A stretch of 23,806 bases of DNA from positions 1-23,806 of IMG/VR virus record IMGVR_UViG_3300023116_000361. One strand, 5' to 3'. The DNA comes from a virus. Numbering within the stretch: the first letter of the stretch is position 1; each line of letters opens with the position of its first letter. Shown here one piece after another: positions 20,707-23,806 of the stretch. Position numbers and translations under genes: made by a program. The notes beneath the pieces were generated by a model. It was not told the origin of the DNA. It saw only the letters and a program-made list of their open reading frames with translations, and ran no database searches.

Positions 20707-21747
20707 TTAAATCATTTCACATGCTTCTTGATAAACTTCAGTAATTACTTTACGAATCGTCGATTTATCAAGATCTATTTCTGCCTCCTGAATATATCTA
20801 TTCAAGATAGAAAGTGTGTCTTCTGATTCAAATGCTTCAAAATCTTCAGACTCTTGGATAGTGAAGTTTTCAACAACCTTTAAGTCAGCAACATTAGAGG
20901 AGTACAGTTTATCAATAAATTTTTCAAACTTTTTAGAATCACTCTTCTTACGAACAATAACTTTTACAATTTTGTTAGTATATTCTCTTGAATCAAAAGT
21001 TTGGTGATCAGTATCCTCATAGTAAATATTGTAAAACAATCTGTTTGGATTGTTGACTGGAACATGCTCTAAAGTTTCAGTATCAAAGATATGAAATCCT
21101 CTGGGATCGTTGACATCATTCCAGAACATTTCATAAGGATTGCCTAGATAGAAGACTGTTCCGTTATCCGATCGAGTGTGATAGTGTCCCGAGAAGACAG
21201 TTTCGAACTTCTCAAATAGTTTGCTCTCCAAACCATGCTCCATGAGGATTTGTCGATTAACTCTAAATCCTTGGAGTTCCAGGTGCCCCATCGCACACCT
21301 GCAAGTAGTCTTTTTGATAGTGTTAAGAGATAGTTTTTCATTTTCTTGATTTATCCAGGGTATAAAAAGTACTTTAAGATTATCTAATAAAACCTCTGTT
21401 GGTTCTGAATATACAGTGACATTATCATATTCACGCAGGAGTAAATCTACTCCATTAATGTCATTTGTATTTTTATAATAGGAATCATGATTACCTACAA
21501 TCAAATGAAGTTTGATTCCTTTTTCTTTGATAGGGTCAAAAATATTATCCTTTGCCCAAGAAAGTGCTCCAAAATTAACACCTGTTCGATTGTCAAATGC
21601 ATCACCCATGTGAACAATCGTGGTGATACCTTCCTTTTCTAAGGTTGGAAAGAAAACTTCATTGTAAAATTTTAAGAAGTAATCGTGAAAAAGTTTTGAA
21701 TTTTTACGAGCACCATAATGAGTGTCAGTAATGATTGCGACTTTCAT
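20707..21747 (-). CDS. gp47: Recombination nuclease subunit gp47 (SbcD/Mre11 family)
   Basis: A 346-residue metallophosphoesterase that forms the end-processing nuclease with gp46. The two-metal motifs are complete: DTHYG (D8, H10), GDAFDNR (D49), GNHDSY (N86, H87), GHLE (H155) and GHYHTRSD (H188, H190). Length is close to T4 gp47 (339). The ATG is at 21745-21747, overlapping the gp55 stop (TGATG); an extra TTG-initiated residue is not needed. A candidate promoter lies about 40 bases upstream in gene 55. Confidence 0.97.
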   Translation of the reverse strand: MKVAIITDTHYGARKNSKLFHDYFLKFYNEVFFPTLEKEGITTIVHMGDAFDNRTGVNFGALSWAKDNIFDPIKEKGIKLHLIVGNHDSYYKNTNDINGVDLLLREYDNVTVYSEPTEVLLDNLKVLFIPWINQENEKLSLNTIKKTTCRCAMGHLELQGFRVNRQILMEHGLESKLFEKFETVFSGHYHTRSDNGTVFYLGNPYEMFWNDVNDPRGFHIFDTETLEHVPVNNPNRLFYNIYYEDTDHQTFDSREYTNKIVKVIVRKKSDSKKFEKFIDKLYSSNVADLKVVENFTIQESEDFEAFESEDTLSILNRYIQEAEIDLDKSTIRKVITEVYQEACEMI

Positions 21748-22277
21748 CAATAACGAAGTTTGGAATGCACGGCATCTTTAATACTATTGTAATCGGAGTA
21801 GTTCGATCCGTCAAGGGTGTTGTTGTCGTCGAACACCTCACTGTAACCAGATCGTTCAATAATCTTATTCTTAATGTCTAACTGACGCTTCTCTCTTTGA
21901 ATCCTGCGGAGAAACGCATAATGAATGATCTGCGTAAAGTAAGCAAAAGGATTTTGGGATTTCTCAGGATCAAAATTATGAATGTACTGAACGCAATTTT
22001 CGATTCCATCAGAAATCATATCCTCCTTAAACATGTAGTTGACAAAGTTTGGTTTAAATGATAAGTGATTCGCAATCTTCAGGAAACACTCTCCAATGTA
22101 GCGAGGGATGGGAGGTTTACCTGGCCAAGACTTTCCTCTTTCAGATTTATCTTGCTCAGACAAAACTTTGTCAAACTTTTTTTTATAAGAAACTTCAACG
22201 TTAGTTCTATAATCGATCAGAGCAGCAAGAAACTCTTTGTTATTCACATAATGCTCTGACCTTTTTCTACGGGTCAT
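21747..22277 (-). CDS. gp55: Late transcription sigma factor gp55
   Basis: A 176-residue sigma70-like factor that directs host RNA polymerase to TATAAATA late promoters. The segment HYVNNKEFLAALIDYRT matches T4 gp55 (YVNNKELLQAIIDWKT), and KEDMISDGIENCVQYIHNFD...NPFAYFTQIIHYAFLRRIQREKR is the region 2 core, read in pieces. The start MTRRKRSEHYVNN (22275-22277) has an AGGA Shine-Dalgarno, preferred over the ATG at 22292. It has its own early-type promoter at 22317-22345. Length near T4 (185). Confidence 0.95.
   Translation of the reverse strand: MTRRKRSEHYVNNKEFLAALIDYRTNVEVSYKKKFDKVLSEQDKSERGKSWPGKPPIPRYIGECFLKIANHLSFKPNFVNYMFKEDMISDGIENCVQYIHNFDPEKSQNPFAYFTQIIHYAFLRRIQREKRQLDIKNKIIERSGYSEVFDDNNTLDGSNYSDYNSIKDAVHSKLRY
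21786..21814 (-). promoter_or_regulatory. Candidate promoter in the end of gene 55, facing 47/46
   Basis: On the minus strand TTGACG (21809-21814) is followed after 17 bases by TACAAT (21786-21791), each five of six. The predicted start near 21779 is about 30 bases ahead of gp47. It lies in coding sequence, so chance cannot be excluded. Confidence 0.45.
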
Positions 22278-22316
22278 TGTTTTTCCTATCATAAGTTTTA
22301 TTCATAATATGTATGA

Positions 22317-22345
22317 ATTATAGCACTGACAGAAATACTTGACAA
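22317..22345 (-). promoter_or_regulatory. Sigma70-type promoter with extended -10 for gene 55
   Basis: On the minus strand TTGTCA (22340-22345) is followed after 17 bases by a perfect TATAAT (22317-22322) preceded by TGC. It lies in the 113-base gap ahead of gene 55, the predicted start near 22310 giving a leader of about 33 bases. No clear terminator precedes it. The rest of the gap holds nothing I can name. Confidence 0.85.
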
Positions 22346-22390
22346 GGTATCAAATAACGTGTACAATTACCTTTGTGGAGGTTGATAAGA

Positions 22391-22804
22391 CTACTCTTGG
22401 CTTTTATTGAAGTCTATATTAAAGAGTTTCTCCAGTATCTCTTTTGCTTCATTTACATTAGCAACGTATCCCATTCTACGATTAATCTTAGATTGATTAC
22501 CTTCAGTCTTTTGTGCTTGCTTTAAGTAGTCTTGATACATCAATATCATTTCTATATCAGAAGATTCAGACATTGTAAGTACATCTTCAAGATTAAGAAT
22601 AAACATATCTTCTGTTGTTGTTTTTAACCAGGGTTCTATCTTGTATCCAACAACACCTATCCTTGTTTTAATTTCTTGGATAACTATTGGATTGAAAACA
22701 ATCAGCATTGTTCTATCTTCTTCTTCAGAAGCTGCTACCTTAGCAAATATTTCTTCACCTGATTTTAATTTTACTGTTGCATAAAAGTCGTCTTCAATTC
22801 CCAT
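22391..22804 (-). CDS. LSm-like small protein, copy A
   Basis: A 137-residue protein with an N-terminal VKLKSGEEIFAKVAAS, a NPIVIQEI strand, GYKIEPWL, then LEDVLTMSE...MILMYQDYLKQ. The order and spacing match the proteins at 7486-7866 and 7278-7547, so the three look like paralogues; a small beta-barrel of Sm/LSm type is inferred from the strand pattern. The C-terminal 40 residues (RRMGYVANVNEAKEILEKLF) are unique to this copy. The start overlaps the uvsW end by 11 bases. The role is unknown. Confidence 0.85.
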   Translation of the reverse strand: MGIEDDFYATVKLKSGEEIFAKVAASEEEDRTMLIVFNPIVIQEIKTRIGVVGYKIEPWLKTTTEDMFILNLEDVLTMSESSDIEMILMYQDYLKQAQKTEGNQSKINRRMGYVANVNEAKEILEKLFNIDFNKSQE

Positions 22805-23806
22805 TGTTCTTTAATTGTATTGTGATTATCTCATAATTAAATTTTTCTTCATTATAAGTTTTAATTCTTTCTATAAAATGATTGAGAGTATAATTTTTTC
22901 TGGACTTGGTTGAACAATCATCTGAGATGTCGTACAGAGTTGCTTTTACTTTGTCTTTTCCTTTTCTAAGAACTCGTCCAATACTTTGAAGATTACGGAT
23001 TCTGGATTTACTTGGAGAGGCAAAGATAACATTATGGAGGTTTTTAATATTGATACCTGTAGAAAAAGTTCCATAAGAGGCAACAATAATTGCGTTGTTT
23101 TCTCTCTCTGTAATCTCTCTGACTAATTCTCTTTCTTCAGCATCCACTCCACCATGTACGAAAAATACTTTACGATCATCACCCGTGTTACTATTTATTT
23201 GTTCGTAAAGTACTGCACCATGAGCTTCTACTCTTGCAAACAAAATAAGAGTATTGCCTTTTAAATCTAAAGTAAGGTTACGAATGAACTTATTTCTCTG
23301 TTCGTGACTGATTAAATATTGTATCTCATCTTCATAAGTTTCAAACTTCTGGGGTGGGTGTTTAAGAACAAGACATTGAATGTCAAGTTGAGAAAGGTGT
23401 CCCTGTCTCATCAACTCCTCAGTTCTTGTTACTTTGTATGATGGTCCAAATAGACCTTCTAAGACCCATTTATGAGTCTGTGTACCGTCTAATGTTCCAG
23501 TGAATCCAAATCTATACTTAGCATGATGAAGTTTGGTCATGATTTGTATCAATGACTTGGACTTGAAAAGGTGTGCTTCATCACCTATAATACAACCATA
23601 ATCCTCAAAGAAAGAACGCTCTAGTTTATACACAGACTGCCAAGTAGTGATGGTTACTGGTGCATCATTACTCTTCTCCCTACCAGAATAGATACGGTGG
23701 CAATATGAGTCAGCATCCCAACCATAATCCAAAAAGTCCTTGTACATCTGCTCTACAAGAGATGTCGTCGGAACAACTAGAAGAATTTTTTCGCCTTTAT
23801 CCACAT
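22794..23806 (-). CDS. uvsW: ATP-dependent helicase UvsW (5' end outside window)
   Basis: The C-terminal 336 residues of a superfamily 2 helicase that, in T4, drives branch migration and R-loop and fork regression. Visible motifs: LLVVPTTSLVEQM (Ia), IIGDEAHLF (DEAH-type motif II), FGFTGTLDG (III), LILFARVEAHG (IV), IIVASYGTFSTGINIKNL (V) and QSIGRVLRKGK (VI). These match T4 UvsW in order. The Walker A motif and the N-terminal substrate-recognition domain lie beyond 23806. T4 UvsW has 503 residues, so about a third is missing. An internal Met at 23804 is not the real start. Confidence 0.95.
   Translation of the reverse strand, partial: VDKGEKILLVVPTTSLVEQMYKDFLDYGWDADSYCHRIYSGREKSNDAPVTITTWQSVYKLERSFFEDYGCIIGDEAHLFKSKSLIQIMTKLHHAKYRFGFTGTLDGTQTHKWVLEGLFGPSYKVTRTEELMRQGHLSQLDIQCLVLKHPPQKFETYEDEIQYLISHEQRNKFIRNLTLDLKGNTLILFARVEAHGAVLYEQINSNTGDDRKVFFVHGGVDAEERELVREITERENNAIIVASYGTFSTGINIKNLHNVIFASPSKSRIRNLQSIGRVLRKGKDKVKATLYDISDDCSTKSRKNYTLNHFIERIKTYNEEKFNYEIITIQLKNNGN

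Noticed and set aside
23192-23199. AATAAATA box in uvsW
   Set aside because: Mid-gene, 390 bases from the next start; likely chance.
1-23806. tRNA genes, CRISPR arrays, insertion sequences or attachment sites
   Set aside because: No cloverleaf-like sequence, regularly spaced repeat, transposase or flanking direct repeat was seen; gaps are too short and are taken up by promoters and terminators.

Overview
The window is part of a T4-like cyanophage (cyanomyovirus) genome, probably infecting marine Synechococcus or Prochlorococcus. It holds the T4 core order 46-45-44-62-regA-43 plus uvsW, 55, 47, uvsX and 41. Interspersed are genes typical of cyanophages: a CobS-type ATPase, a MazG-type pyrophosphatase, an Hsp20 chaperone, an AdoMet decarboxylase and a DUF3110-like protein. 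Every gene I accept is on the minus strand, so transcription runs from high to low coordinates. Genes are tightly packed with frequent ATGA or TGATG stop/start overlaps. No intergenic gap exceeds about 160 bases, and no tRNA, rRNA, CRISPR or insertion sequence was seen.

Layout in transcription order. (1) 23806-20433: UvsW helicase (5' end outside the window), an LSm-like small protein, a clear promoter, late sigma factor gp55, and the recombination nuclease pair gp47/gp46 with a DUF3110-like gene between them. (2) 18734-14513: a sulfotransferase-like gene, a short promoter-to-terminator unit, then a metallopeptidase/VWA protein, a 45-residue protein and the CobS/MoxR-type AAA+ ATPase. (3) 14491-8557: a promoter, a DUF3310-type protein, sliding clamp gp45, AdoMet decarboxylase, two unknown proteins, clamp loader gp44, an HNH protein, a small membrane protein, a possible DruA-like protein, clamp loader gp62 and repressor RegA. 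(4) 8556-7968: hairpins, a terminator and hsp20. (5) 7866-504: two more LSm-like proteins, DNA polymerase gp43, UvsX, a 2OG-Fe(II) oxygenase, helicase gp41, MazG and four small genes. (6) 504-1: a terminator fused to a late promoter (TATAAATA) and the start of a probable virion-associated gene.

The core of the window is one replication, recombination and late-transcription module: polymerase, clamp, clamp loader, helicase, recombinase, nuclease, branch-migration helicase, and the sigma factor that reads the late promoter at 475. Auxiliary genes plausibly tune nucleotide pools (MazG), polyamines (AdoMet decarboxylase) and protein folding or processing (Hsp20, the AAA+/VWA/peptidase set).

The most interesting items are the AAA+/VWA/HExxH gene set; three LSm-like paralogues; five terminators that each run directly into a promoter element; two short promoter-to-terminator stretches that could be small RNAs; and a candidate DruA-like protein inside the clamp-loader operon. 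All family calls come from reading motifs by eye. No database search was run.
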